Assembly (NCBI GenBank): GCA_947177325.1
Contig: CAMWUH010000007.1
Coordinates: 1 to 21,984, forward strand
Length of the DNA: 21,984 bases
Source of the DNA: an uncultured Bacteroidales bacterium
GTDB taxonomy: Bacteria; Bacteroidota; Bacteroidia; Bacteroidales; Muribaculaceae
Reading direction: 5' to 3'
The position numbers were made by a program, and so were the translations under genes. Below the pieces are notes generated by a model that searched no databases, had not been told where the DNA came from, and saw only the letters and a program-made list of their open reading frames with translations. Below are positions 16,102 through 21,984 of this stretch, piece after piece (position 1 is the first letter of the stretch; every line of letters begins with the position of its first letter).

Positions 16102-17757
16102 TTAATTGTTCTTGAATATTGTCATTATTAGCGTTTCCTTTTGGCTATACGAAGATTTTTCAATTTTTTGTTTCAACCGTGTCCAAATATTATAATAATT
16201 CCCCACATTGATATCCAATACCAAACTAATGGAACGAGCTGTTAGACCCGACATTAATAAGGCACAAAATAAGATTTCTCTTTGTTTGATATTCGGAATA
16301 TTCTCTTTTAATCGATTTAAGGCATTCGAGTACAAATTGTTTATCTCCTGGATTAAGCTCTCTTGAAATCTTGAAGTTCGCATTACCGATATTTCTTTTT
16401 CGAGAATTTTTTGCAGTGAAACATTTAGATTTTTACAATCTTTTTTCTCATAATATTCATCACATAATTTATTTAAAAGTGCTCGACTCTGATTAATTGA
16501 CTTCAATGCGACTTCTGTCTTGAATTGTAATTCTGACTTATCCATTGAAACTTCATCTGATAGTTTCTTTTGATAGTTCACATACCTATACTTTATAGAA
16601 ATCAATACTATCAACGAAATCATAATTACAAAAAAAGCAATTAAAAAGATTGATTTCCTTGCTGATTGTTTCGTAAAAAAAGGGTTGTCATGCTGCTCGA
16701 AAAATTTAACCTGACTTGTTTTGAAAGTTTGCAAGGGGCTTAAATGTACATTATCCGGAGTGAATAACTCGCCTTCTAATATTAAGGAATTATCATAGAT
16801 TACAATTGAATCCGAACCCGGAATAGTTAAACACTTGGAATAATGAGGTTGTGAACATGTTCCATCCCTTTCAATATAATTTGCAATAAAATCTTTGGCT
16901 TCCGCAAATTCTCCATTCTCTCGAAGTAATGAAGCAACAACTATTGGTGACAATTCTGAATAAATAAAGCTTGAATCTCTGCTTTTCATATCTTGAAAAA
17001 TTTCAAAAGCTTTTTTAGAATATCCCATTTTAAAATATGGAACAATTAATAGAGCTGAAATTTTATCATTAATATCTGCATTATCAATTCCTTGCCTCGT
17101 TTTCAAAGAGTTGAGCAATTTTATAGATTCATGATAATTCCCGGCATTAGTTTCATATTCAGCAAGCAACAATGTTGATTCAATCTTATATTTAACAGAC
17201 TCTACATCTTCTTGTAGAGACGACACACATTTGTTTGCAAAACTCCATGAATCAGCATAAAAATTTAATTTCTTCAGGACCACTGCAATGCGGTAATAAC
17301 ATTGAGCTTCCAAACTTTTAATATTAAAATTCTCTATATATAGGAGTGCGGTAAAGAAATCTTCTAAAGATTCTGAAAATTGATTGTTTACATATTCACT
17401 CTGACCACGTCTAAGCAATAACCTACTCAACCTCGCATAGTCTTCATTCTTTTTGAAAACACCCTCAGCTTGGCTAATTTCCGTAGGGTTTACAATAGAA
17501 CAATTAGACGATATGGGTAGGGATTCTATTTTCAATAAATTATACAATGCTAAATTTGATGGATTACTTAATTGAGCGGAATCAACATTGCTCATTAGTT
17601 CCTCAATCCCATTACTTGAATTCTTATATTGACGTTCAATTTTTAAAAGGTTTTCATCATAACCATGTGAAGAACAAACGGAAAAGATAAATAGGACAAC
17701 AAATAATAATGCAAGCAGTAAATACTTTAGAGAATATAATTTTTTATGTAATTCCAT
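16102..17757 (-). CDS. Membrane-anchored TPR regulator with C-terminal HTH
   Basis: This 551-aa protein matches a common Bacteroidota layout. An N-terminal signal/anchor segment (about 10-30) is followed by a periplasmic helical-repeat region (~90-330, TPR-like, with repeated Tyr/Leu/Ala helix pairs). A second membrane helix lies at 369-388, then a cytoplasmic coiled coil (~395-450). The C-terminal helix-turn-helix is at about 490-535 (IKQREILFCALLMSGLTARSISLVLDI), like the DNA-binding end of LuxR-type or AraC-like proteins. Such proteins probably sense an envelope signal and control neighbouring genes, though the ligand is unknown. It is transcribed toward the lipoprotein pair across a 247-bp gap that holds a separate promoter. 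That gap makes the lipoprotein unit a plausible target. No phospho-acceptor domain is seen. Confidence 0.82.
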   Translation of the reverse strand: MELHKKLYSLKYLLLALLFVVLFIFSVCSSHGYDENLLKIERQYKNSSNGIEELMSNVDSAQLSNPSNLALYNLLKIESLPISSNCSIVNPTEISQAEGVFKKNEDYARLSRLLLRRGQSEYVNNQFSESLEDFFTALLYIENFNIKSLEAQCYYRIAVVLKKLNFYADSWSFANKCVSSLQEDVESVKYKIESTLLLAEYETNAGNYHESIKLLNSLKTRQGIDNADINDKISALLIVPYFKMGYSKKAFEIFQDMKSRDSSFIYSELSPIVVASLLRENGEFAEAKDFIANYIERDGTCSQPHYSKCLTIPGSDSIVIYDNSLILEGELFTPDNVHLSPLQTFKTSQVKFFEQHDNPFFTKQSARKSIFLIAFFVIMISLIVLISIKYRYVNYQKKLSDEVSMDKSELQFKTEVALKSINQSRALLNKLCDEYYEKKDCKNLNVSLQKILEKEISVMRTSRFQESLIQEINNLYSNALNRLKENIPNIKQREILFCALLMSGLTARSISLVLDINVGNYYNIWTRLKQKIEKSSYSQKETLIMTIFKNN

Positions 17758-17844
17758 TTCTAAGATAATAATTGAAGAAATTTTTGCAATTTAATCATAT
17801 ACAATAATACAGCTTGCAAAAAGGCCTTAAATAACATTTAACTT

Positions 17845-17876
17845 CAAAATTACACTTAATATACATATTTTGCAAT
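17845..17876 (-). promoter_or_regulatory. Promoter for the TPR/HTH regulator gene
   Basis: On the minus strand ATTG (17876-17873) is followed after 20 nt by TAATTTTG (17852-17845), an exact TAnnTTTG match. The leader would be about 80 nt, AT-rich, ending at the ATG at 17757. Confidence 0.6.
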
Positions 17877-17955
17877 AATTTTCACTCAAATAAGTTTATT
17901 ATTTTTTGTGATTATGAACGATTGAAAGCAAGTTAAACAATCAGTGTGCAACTAT

Positions 17956-18003
17956 AAAAAAAGAGGGTTGGTCGCAACTTCGGGCCAAAGTTGCGACTCA
18001 ACC
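17956..18003 (-). terminator. Strong intrinsic terminator (minus strand)
   Basis: On the minus strand a 15-16-nt arm (18003-17988, starting GGTTGAGTCGCAACTT) pairs with 17980-17966 apart from one bulged A, around a 7-nt loop. CTC and seven U follow (17962-17956). No known gene on this strand ends nearby, because rplI has its own terminator at 18624-18585. Something transcribed from within 18004-18584 therefore seems to end here. Confidence 0.75.
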
Positions 18004-18226
18004 GTCATAGTCAATAGTCAATGGATATTGCTCGGTTGCTCATCGGGCCATCTCTTGAAACTCCTGTGCTAATTTCTAAATAAAGCGGGAGAGCAAGCAA
18101 AGCAAGTAAAGATATTTAGTTTTCTACATTTCGGTTACGGTTTAATTGGTTAAACTTATAAAAGAATTTGTAGCCGACTACAGATTTTTTTGGTGTGAAT
18201 AAATTGAATTGATTGAAAAGCTTTTC
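17956..18226 (-). ncRNA. Candidate small RNA, about 270 nt
   Basis: On the minus strand an exact TAACTTTG promoter box (18239-18232) lies 18 nt after a TTTT box (18261-18258). A strong terminator closes the interval at 18003-17956. Between them there is no open frame of useful length (the first ATG gives 16 codons). A small hairpin (TGTAG/CTACA around 18170-18183) lies near the 5' end. I do not recognise it as 6S, SRP, tmRNA or RNase P RNA. The evidence is a promoter-terminator pair only. Confidence 0.35.
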
Positions 18227-18584
18227 ATGTGCAAAGTTAATACAGGAAGATAGGCTAAAAATCACAAAATATCCCCTTTGTAAAAAAAAATTTGGGTCAA
18301 TGTAAAAAAAGCGGTTGTTAAATATGAAAGAATCCGGTAGATATTCTTTGTTTGCTCAACATCGTCCACACTTTCAGCGTGGACTCAACGCCTCTTTATA
18401 CTTGATATCCTCGGGTCGCACCCGAGTTCGACATAACCGTCGCTGCTGCGCAGCTTGATGTGAAGACAAAATCTTTACTCGGTTTTTTAACACTTCAACC
18501 GGGTTTTGCGACTGACCTTTTTAACATTTCAACTGCCTTTTGCGACTGATCCAAAATTTTCGCATAGGTCAAAGGGGGTGTGTC
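18227..18584. other. Gene-free stretch with hairpins and a tandem repeat
   Basis: This is part of the 894-bp gap between the regulator and rplI. No supported gene is seen. It contains short perfect hairpins: GTCCAC/GTGGAC around 18364-18384, and CTCGGGT-cgc-ACCCGAG around 18411-18427. The palindromic CTGCGCAG lies near 18448, and the 35-bp tandem repeat at 18483-18552. The GC-rich structured part (18360-18470) contrasts with the AT-rich flanks and may be a degraded repeat element. Confidence 0.5.
18483..18552 (+). repeat. Imperfect 35-bp tandem repeat (two units)
   Basis: Units 18483-18517 and 18518-18552 share the frame TTTTTAACA-TTCAAC-TTTTGCGACTGA-CC, differing at a handful of positions in the middle. 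They lie just beyond the rplI terminator. The function is unknown. Confidence 0.7.
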
Positions 18585-18624
18585 AAAAAACAAAAGACGC
18601 ACCGGAAACGACTTCCGATGCGCC
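18585..18624 (-). terminator. Terminator of the rpsF-rpsR-rplI operon
   Basis: On the minus strand a 12-bp stem (18624-18613 with 18607-18596, two G-U pairs) around a 5-nt loop is followed by TTTTGTTTTTT. It begins 28 bp after the rplI stop codon. This is a textbook intrinsic terminator. Confidence 0.9.
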
Positions 18625-18651
18625 CTTAAGCTATGAATTTGAGGCTGAAGA

Positions 18652-19095
18652 TTAATCAGCTACTACTTCAAAGGGAATTTCAACTGAAACTTCTTTGTGG
18701 AGCTTAACAGTTGCGGTGTATTTACCGAGCTCTTTAACGTTGTCTTTAACAACGATGATTTTACGGTCGATGTTGTGGCCGAGTTTAGCGAGAGCTTCAG
18801 CGATTTGGATGCTATTAACCGAGCCGAAGATAGTGCCGTTAGCGGCAGCTTTAGCGCCGATAGTGAGTGCAACGTCAGCCAAAGAAGCTGCAACAGCTTC
18901 AGCGTCGGCTTTGAGTTGGGCGATTTTGTGGGCGCGTTGGCGTTGGTTTTCAGCGAGGATTTTCAAAGCTGAGGGAGATGCGATAACTGCTTTACCTTGG
19001 GGGATAAGGTAGTTACGACCGTAGCCACTTTTTACTTCTACGACATCATCCTTGTATCCAAGGTTATGGATGTCTTCTTTAAGAATAAGTTTCAT
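18652..19095 (-). CDS. rplI: 50S ribosomal protein bL9
   Basis: bL9 binds 23S rRNA near the L1 stalk and helps keep the reading frame. The 147-aa protein begins MKLILKEDIHNLGYKDD, with the conserved VVEVKSGYGRNYLIPQGKA of the N-terminal rRNA-binding domain. A long Ala/Lys-rich linker helix (~42-75) follows, then the C-terminal domain containing GTIFGSVNSIQIAEAL. The length is normal for the family. It is the last gene of the rpsF-rpsR-rplI operon, 25 bp after rpsR, and is closed by the terminator just downstream. Confidence 0.98.
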   Translation of the reverse strand: MKLILKEDIHNLGYKDDVVEVKSGYGRNYLIPQGKAVIASPSALKILAENQRQRAHKIAQLKADAEAVAASLADVALTIGAKAAANGTIFGSVNSIQIAEALAKLGHNIDRKIIVVKDNVKELGKYTATVKLHKEVSVEIPFEVVAD

Positions 19096-19120
19096 ATCGT
19101 GATATTGCGTGGTTCAAATG

Positions 19121-19387
19121 TTATTTCATCAAGTCGGTTACATAGGGGAGGAGGGCGAGGTGACGAGCACGTTTAACGGCTTGAGCCACACGACGCTGGA
19201 ATTTCAGCGAGGTACCGGTGATACGGCGGGGGAGAATTTTACCCTGCTCGTTGAGGAATTTTTTGAGGAATTCGGGATCTTTGTAATCGATATACTTGAT
19301 GCCGCTGCGTTTGAAACGGCAATATTTTTTCTTTTTAACGTCGACTGACAGGGGAGTCAAATAACGGATTTCTGAATTTTGTGCCAT
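19121..19387 (-). CDS. rpsR: 30S ribosomal protein bS18
   Basis: bS18 binds next to bS6 on the platform of the small subunit. The 88-aa protein has the family core: KKYCRFKRSGIKYIDYKD, then FLNEQGKILPRRITGTS, and KFQRRVAQAVKRARHLALLPY. It lies between rpsF (6 bp away) and rplI, the standard order, so the two interacting proteins are made from adjacent genes. Nothing is unusual. Confidence 0.98.
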   Translation of the reverse strand: MAQNSEIRYLTPLSVDVKKKKYCRFKRSGIKYIDYKDPEFLKKFLNEQGKILPRRITGTSLKFQRRVAQAVKRARHLALLPYVTDLMK

Positions 19388-19393
19388 GGGTGA

Positions 19394-19768
19394 TTAGTCC
19401 TCCTTAACTTCTACTTTTTCTTCTACGGTAACGGTTTTGTTGGCTTTGAGGTTACGACGTTTAACGGCGTATTCTTCAGCATACTTGTCAAGACGGAAAG
19501 TCAAGAAGCGAAGCACGCGCTCGTCGCGACGGAAAGCAGTTTCGAGTTTTTTAACGATAGTAGATTCACCGTCAAACTCAATAAGGGTGTAAAAACCGGT
19601 TGATTTTTTTTGAATGGGGTAAGCAAGCTTACGGAGGCCCCAGAGTTCTTCGTTCACGATAGTTGCACCGTTGTCGGTCAACACTTTAGCGAACTTTTCT
19701 ACCGCTTCCTTCATCTGAGCGTCAGACAAAACGGGAGTTAAAATGAAAACGGTTTCGTAATGGTTCAT
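19394..19768 (-). CDS. rpsF: 30S ribosomal protein bS6
   Basis: bS6 forms a dimer with bS18 on the small-subunit platform. The 124-aa protein opens with MNHYETVFILTPVLSD and has the conserved WGLRKLAYPIQKKSTGFYTLIEFDG, RRDERVLRFLTFRLDKYA and a charged tail (VEEKVEVKED) usual in Bacteroidota. It is the first gene of the ribosomal operon, with a leader of about 75 nt from the predicted promoter. In other bacteria bS6:bS18 can bind the rpsF leader mRNA; I did not find that motif here. Confidence 0.98.
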   Translation of the reverse strand: MNHYETVFILTPVLSDAQMKEAVEKFAKVLTDNGATIVNEELWGLRKLAYPIQKKSTGFYTLIEFDGESTIVKKLETAFRRDERVLRFLTFRLDKYAEEYAVKRRNLKANKTVTVEEKVEVKED

Positions 19769-19850
19769 TGTTAACTTGATTAATAGTTAAAAATATGATT
19801 AAATAAATTGAATGTCAATGCGTTGGGCGCGCCATGCCGCAAAAACGCTG

Positions 19851-19882
19851 CAAAGTTAAGCATAATTAATTGATTATGCAAC
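19851..19882 (-). promoter_or_regulatory. rpsF operon promoter with palindrome in the spacer
   Basis: On the minus strand GTTG (19882-19879) is followed after exactly 20 nt by TAACTTTG (19858-19851), a full TAnnTTTG match. The spacer is almost wholly an inverted repeat: GCATAAT (19860-19866) and ATTATGC (19873-19879) around six bases. It could be a binding site that blocks the promoter. Confidence 0.75.
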
Positions 19883-19927
19883 ACTTTCAGCATTTTTTCG
19901 ATTAAACTTTTGGTAACTTTGCAAGTC

Positions 19928-19951
19928 AAAAAAAAACGACTGCGGAGCAGT
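19928..19951 (-). terminator. Intrinsic terminator after the small gene
   Basis: On the minus strand ACTGC (19951-19947) pairs with GCAGT (19943-19939) around TCC, followed by CG and nine U (19936-19928). It lies 20 bp after the stop codon of the 57-aa small gene, so that gene is probably its own transcription unit. Confidence 0.75.
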
Positions 19952-19970
19952 TTCATTGACTGACTGCCGA

Positions 19971-20144
19971 TTAGTTAAGCGACAGGCCGCGAAGCCCTAT
20001 GGGCAAACGGCAATCGCCAACATAGGCTCGGGCAAAACGGCGCAGAGCTTCAATGGTGGCCCGGCGCGGCCCGATATTTGAGGTCGTCAAGGCGACTGAT
20101 TTAATATTTGATTTATGAGGAGTAGATGTTTCAAGCATAGGCAT
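19971..20144 (-). CDS. Small protein of 57 aa, unknown function
   Basis: This short gene runs from ATG at 20144 to TAA at 19971. An internal ATG at 20138 would give 55 aa. The first ~22 residues are Ser/Thr/Lys-rich; the rest is a basic amphipathic helix, RRATIEALRRFARAY, then GDCRLPIGLRGLSLN. Three things support it: higher GC and codon choice like the neighbouring housekeeping genes, an intrinsic terminator 20 bp after the stop, and an isolated position upstream of the rpsF promoter. The helix followed by a short hydrophobic end is reminiscent of small uncharacterised Bacteroidales proteins with a (I/L)RxFARAY stretch, but I cannot name a family. The basic helix would suit RNA, ribosome or membrane contact. 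No clear promoter is seen upstream; a MITE-like element lies 82 bp before the start. Confidence 0.6.
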   Translation of the reverse strand: MPMLETSTPHKSNIKSVALTTSNIGPRRATIEALRRFARAYVGDCRLPIGLRGLSLN

Positions 20145-20226
20145 GAAATTGATGCTTAATTACTAATGTGACGTTACTCTAATAACGCAGTCACTACCGG
20201 TTTTATTTTATAAGCATAGCAATTTA

Positions 20227-20573
20227 GACCCGGTGACCCAATATTTATTAATGCTGAGGACGCATATCGCCGAGAGATTTTTGTCTTGTGATGAAGGAGC
20301 GTAGCCGTAGCTACGTGACTGAAGAACAAGGCAAAAAGCGCCGATGAGATGCGGTGGTAAGGTAACTTTTTGCCACAGTACGCAATTACAAGTGCCTAAA
20401 ATATCATTATTCTTGCTTATCCGTGGCATGAGTTACCATTGCCCCGGCCAATCGTCACGCTTCTGCGCCCCCTTGTTTCGGTCACAATGCAACCGCATTG
20501 CTCCCTCACTGCACGAACACATCTGCATTACGCTTGACCGCCTCAGTATTAATAAATATTGGGGAACCGGGTC
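20227..20573 (+). mobile_element. MITE-like element with 33-bp terminal inverted repeats, copy 1
   Basis: The ends are inverted repeats: 20227-20259 against 20541-20573 match at 30 of 33 positions (core CCCAATATTTATTAAT and the ends GACCCGGT and CTGAGG). The 347-bp element has no transposase frame. Its inside carries GGCAAAAAG (20331-20339) paired with CTTTTTGCC (20366-20374), and CAATGC-aacc-GCATTG near 20485-20500. It is shared with a second copy at 21585: block A (20223-20402) and block B (20423-20535) are conserved, with a different linker. Open frames crossing it break by indel between copies, so it is noncoding. No clear target-site duplication is seen. Confidence 0.75.
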
Positions 20574-20677
20574 TTATTCTGAGGGCTGCCATAACGATAA
20601 AAACCCTCTAATATTGAGCAAAACCATAAGAAAATCAGATTTTTTAACACTATTTAAATAATAATCCACACCAAACT

Positions 20678-20709
20678 ATTGCACAATCAAATAAAACTCT
20701 CTAACTTTG
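20678..20709 (+). promoter_or_regulatory. Sigma factor gene promoter
   Basis: ATTG (20678-20681) is followed after exactly 20 nt by TAACTTTG (20702-20709), a full TAnnTTTG match. Transcription would start near 20716, giving an unusually long leader of about 245 nt before the sigma ATG. Confidence 0.7.
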
Positions 20710-20962
20710 TAAAAAATAGGCGCCAAGATTTGGCTTGGCTTCATGCAACTGCCATCCATGAAGCAGGAGACACGATTAACAATTGTGATATAATAAAAAT
20801 ATCGCAACTACCGGCCGAGGGCGCCTCATTTCAAAATTATTTACTATCCTTTTTCTTTTATTATCTTCCTATCGATTAACATCTTAAACCCGTTTTAGCC
20901 TATCGACAACCGTTACTCTTTATTTAAACTTATCCTCTAATCTCTTTAAAGGTAACTTGAAA
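20710..20962 (+). promoter_or_regulatory. Long structured 5' leader of the sigma factor gene
   Basis: AGGCGCC (20718-20724) can pair with GGCGCCT (20820-20826), enclosing a perfect 8-bp hairpin (GCTTCATG 20738-20745 with CATGAAGC 20757-20764) and a palindromic ACAATTGT near 20778. A pyrimidine-rich single-stranded region follows up to AAAGG (20948-20952), a possible ribosome-binding site about 10 nt before the ATG. A 66-codon frame from 20679 overlaps the promoter and is not credible. Confidence 0.5.
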
Positions 20963-21553
20963 ATGCAACAACTTAAACGACTCTCCGATGAAGAGTTGGT
21001 TAAGGCTTATGCCGATGGAAACAACGAGGCGTTTGACGCACTGTTAAATCGCCACCAACAACGAGTTTTCAATTATATTTTGCGTATTGTTAAGAACCGC
21101 GAACTCGCCGACGATATCTTTCAGGAAACTTTCGTCAAGGCGATAACCACCATACGCCAGGGCAACTATGTGGAGTCAGGCAAATTTGCCTCATGGATTA
21201 CCCGCATAGCCCACAACCTCGTCATCGACTTCTATCGTCAAGACCGCGCCAACTCGCTCGTTTCAACCGACGACGAACAATCTAACCTACTTAATCGCAA
21301 AGAATTCTCTGAAGACACTATTGAAGACTTCATCATCGACGACCAAATCGCCAACGACGTGCACCGCATAATGCAATCTCTTCCCGAAAACCAACGTCAG
21401 GTTTTGGAAATGAGATACTATCAGGATATGAGTTTCAAAGAAATTGCCGACTCCACAAATGTCAGCATCAACACTGCTTTGGGTCGCGTGCGCTACGCTC
21501 TTATCAATATGCGCAAAATCGCTGCCGAAAACAACATCGCCCTCACTCGCTGA
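20963..21553 (+). CDS. ECF-type RNA polymerase sigma factor
   Basis: This 196-aa protein directs RNA polymerase to a special promoter set. Region 2 covers about 8-95, with ALLNRHQQRVFNYILRIV, then ELADDIFQETFVKAI (the -10 recognition and melting helix) and FASWITRIAHNLVIDFYR. Region 4 (~130-190) has LPENQRQVLEMRYYQDMSFKEIADSTNVSINTALGRVRYAL, the helix-turn-helix for the -35 element. There is no region 1 or 3. The ATG at 20963 is chosen over an in-frame TTG two codons earlier because AAAGG lies at proper spacing. No anti-sigma gene follows; a MITE-like copy starts 31 bp after the stop. It may therefore be a stand-alone, widely conserved sigma rather than a FecI-type unit with its receptor. Confidence 0.95.
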   Translation: MQQLKRLSDEELVKAYADGNNEAFDALLNRHQQRVFNYILRIVKNRELADDIFQETFVKAITTIRQGNYVESGKFASWITRIAHNLVIDFYRQDRANSLVSTDDEQSNLLNRKEFSEDTIEDFIIDDQIANDVHRIMQSLPENQRQVLEMRYYQDMSFKEIADSTNVSINTALGRVRYALINMRKIAAENNIALTR

Positions 21554-21584
21554 TTTCGATTAAAAAATTTCGGAATATTCTTTA

Positions 21585-21984
21585 GACCCGATTCCTCAAT
21601 ATTTGTTAATGCTGAGGACGCATACCGCCGAGAGATTTTTTGGCTTGTGATGAAGGAGCGTAGCCGTAGCTACGTGACTGAAGAACAAGGTAAAAAGCAC
21701 CGGTGAGGTGCGGTGGTAAGGTTACTTTTTGCCACAGTACACAATAACAAGTGCCAAAATTCGGTTATATGAATTTAATCTGACTTTGCCCGGTGGCGAA
21801 CGGTGTATGAATTTTACCGTAAATGGCTATAAACAGGGTTTTTCGATCGGCTTACCCAAGAATTGAATGCAGTGGCATGAGTTTCCATTGCCCCGGCCAA
21901 TCGTCATGCATCTGCGCCCGCTTGTTTCCGTCACAATGCAACCGCATTGCTCCCTCACTGCGCCAACACATCTGCATAACGCTT
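21585..21984 (+). mobile_element. MITE-like element, copy 2 (runs off the window end)
   Basis: The left terminal repeat (21585-21617) matches copy 1 with several differences in its first half. Block A (21581-21760) and block B (21872-21984) are strongly conserved at the same lengths (180 and 113 bp) as in copy 1. The linker is 111 bp here against 20 bp in copy 1, so there is an insertion or deletion of about 91 bp between the blocks. Same orientation as copy 1. In the GGTAAAAAG/CTTTTTGCC arm a C-to-T change keeps pairing as G-U. The right end is outside the window. Confidence 0.75.

Noticed and set aside
18168..18192. Plus-strand hairpin TGTAG/CTACA followed by T-run as a terminator
   Set aside because: Only a 5-bp stem and no plus-strand gene ends there.
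19914..19921. Plus-strand TAACTTTG as a promoter
   Set aside because: No acceptable upstream box at 19-21 nt, and it would run into the terminator and antisense to the small gene.
20208..20661. Open frames on both strands across the first repeat (73 aa minus, 105 aa plus)
   Set aside because: They lie inside the MITE-like element, and an indel between the two copies breaks the minus-strand frame while the DNA stays conserved, so the conservation is not of protein.
20679..20879. 66-aa frame ahead of the sigma gene
   Set aside because: It begins inside the promoter, before the expected transcription start, with no coding character.

Overview
The window looks like a Bacteroidales chromosome, most plausibly a Muribaculaceae-type gut bacterium. 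This rests on several Bacteroidota-style promoters (TTTG/TTG-like box, about 20 nt, TAnnTTTG), the trpB-E-G-D-C-F-A gene order, the rpsF-rpsR-rplI cluster, a membrane-bound TPR/HTH regulator and an outer-membrane barrel of Bacteroidota type. The family-level placement is inference; no marker search was possible.

Region 1 (1-6882, + strand, AT-rich) is a peptide natural-product (RiPP-like) locus. In order it holds a small secreted DUF3244-like protein, an 81-aa precursor with a double-glycine leader and a core of five Cys spaced exactly nine residues apart, a radical SAM/SPASM maturase, a TonB-receptor-like outer-membrane barrel, a C39-peptidase ABC exporter and a 63-aa single-TM protein resembling only the N-terminus of a HlyD-type adaptor. 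Two tandem hairpins separate precursor and maturase. The proposed flow is: the precursor is modified on its Cys repeats, cut after GG and exported by the ABC protein, and perhaps passes the barrel at the outer membrane.

Region 2 (6883-14501, + strand, higher GC) is a complete tryptophan operon. A promoter (6901-6932) leads into an unlisted 21-aa leader peptide with three consecutive Trp codons (6950-7015), followed by three mutually exclusive pairing segments: a ribosome-stalling attenuator. Then come trpB, trpE, trpG, trpD, trpC, trpF and trpA, with tight or overlapping junctions, and an EamA-family transporter coupled to trpA.

Region 3 (14502-18651, - strand, AT-rich) is accessory DNA: a possible bidirectional terminator, a four-TM small protein, a lipoprotein with a long glycine zipper, a TPR/TM/HTH regulator, and an 894-bp gene-free stretch with a candidate small RNA and tandem repeats.

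Region 4 (18585-19882, - strand) is the housekeeping rpsF-rpsR-rplI operon, with a clear terminator and a promoter that contains a palindrome.

Region 5 (19928-21984) holds a 57-aa small gene (- strand) with its own terminator, and an ECF sigma factor gene with a long structured leader. Two same-orientation copies of a MITE-like element flank the sigma gene; the first has 33-bp terminal inverted repeats, and the second runs off the window end. No tRNA, rRNA, CRISPR array or transposase gene was seen.
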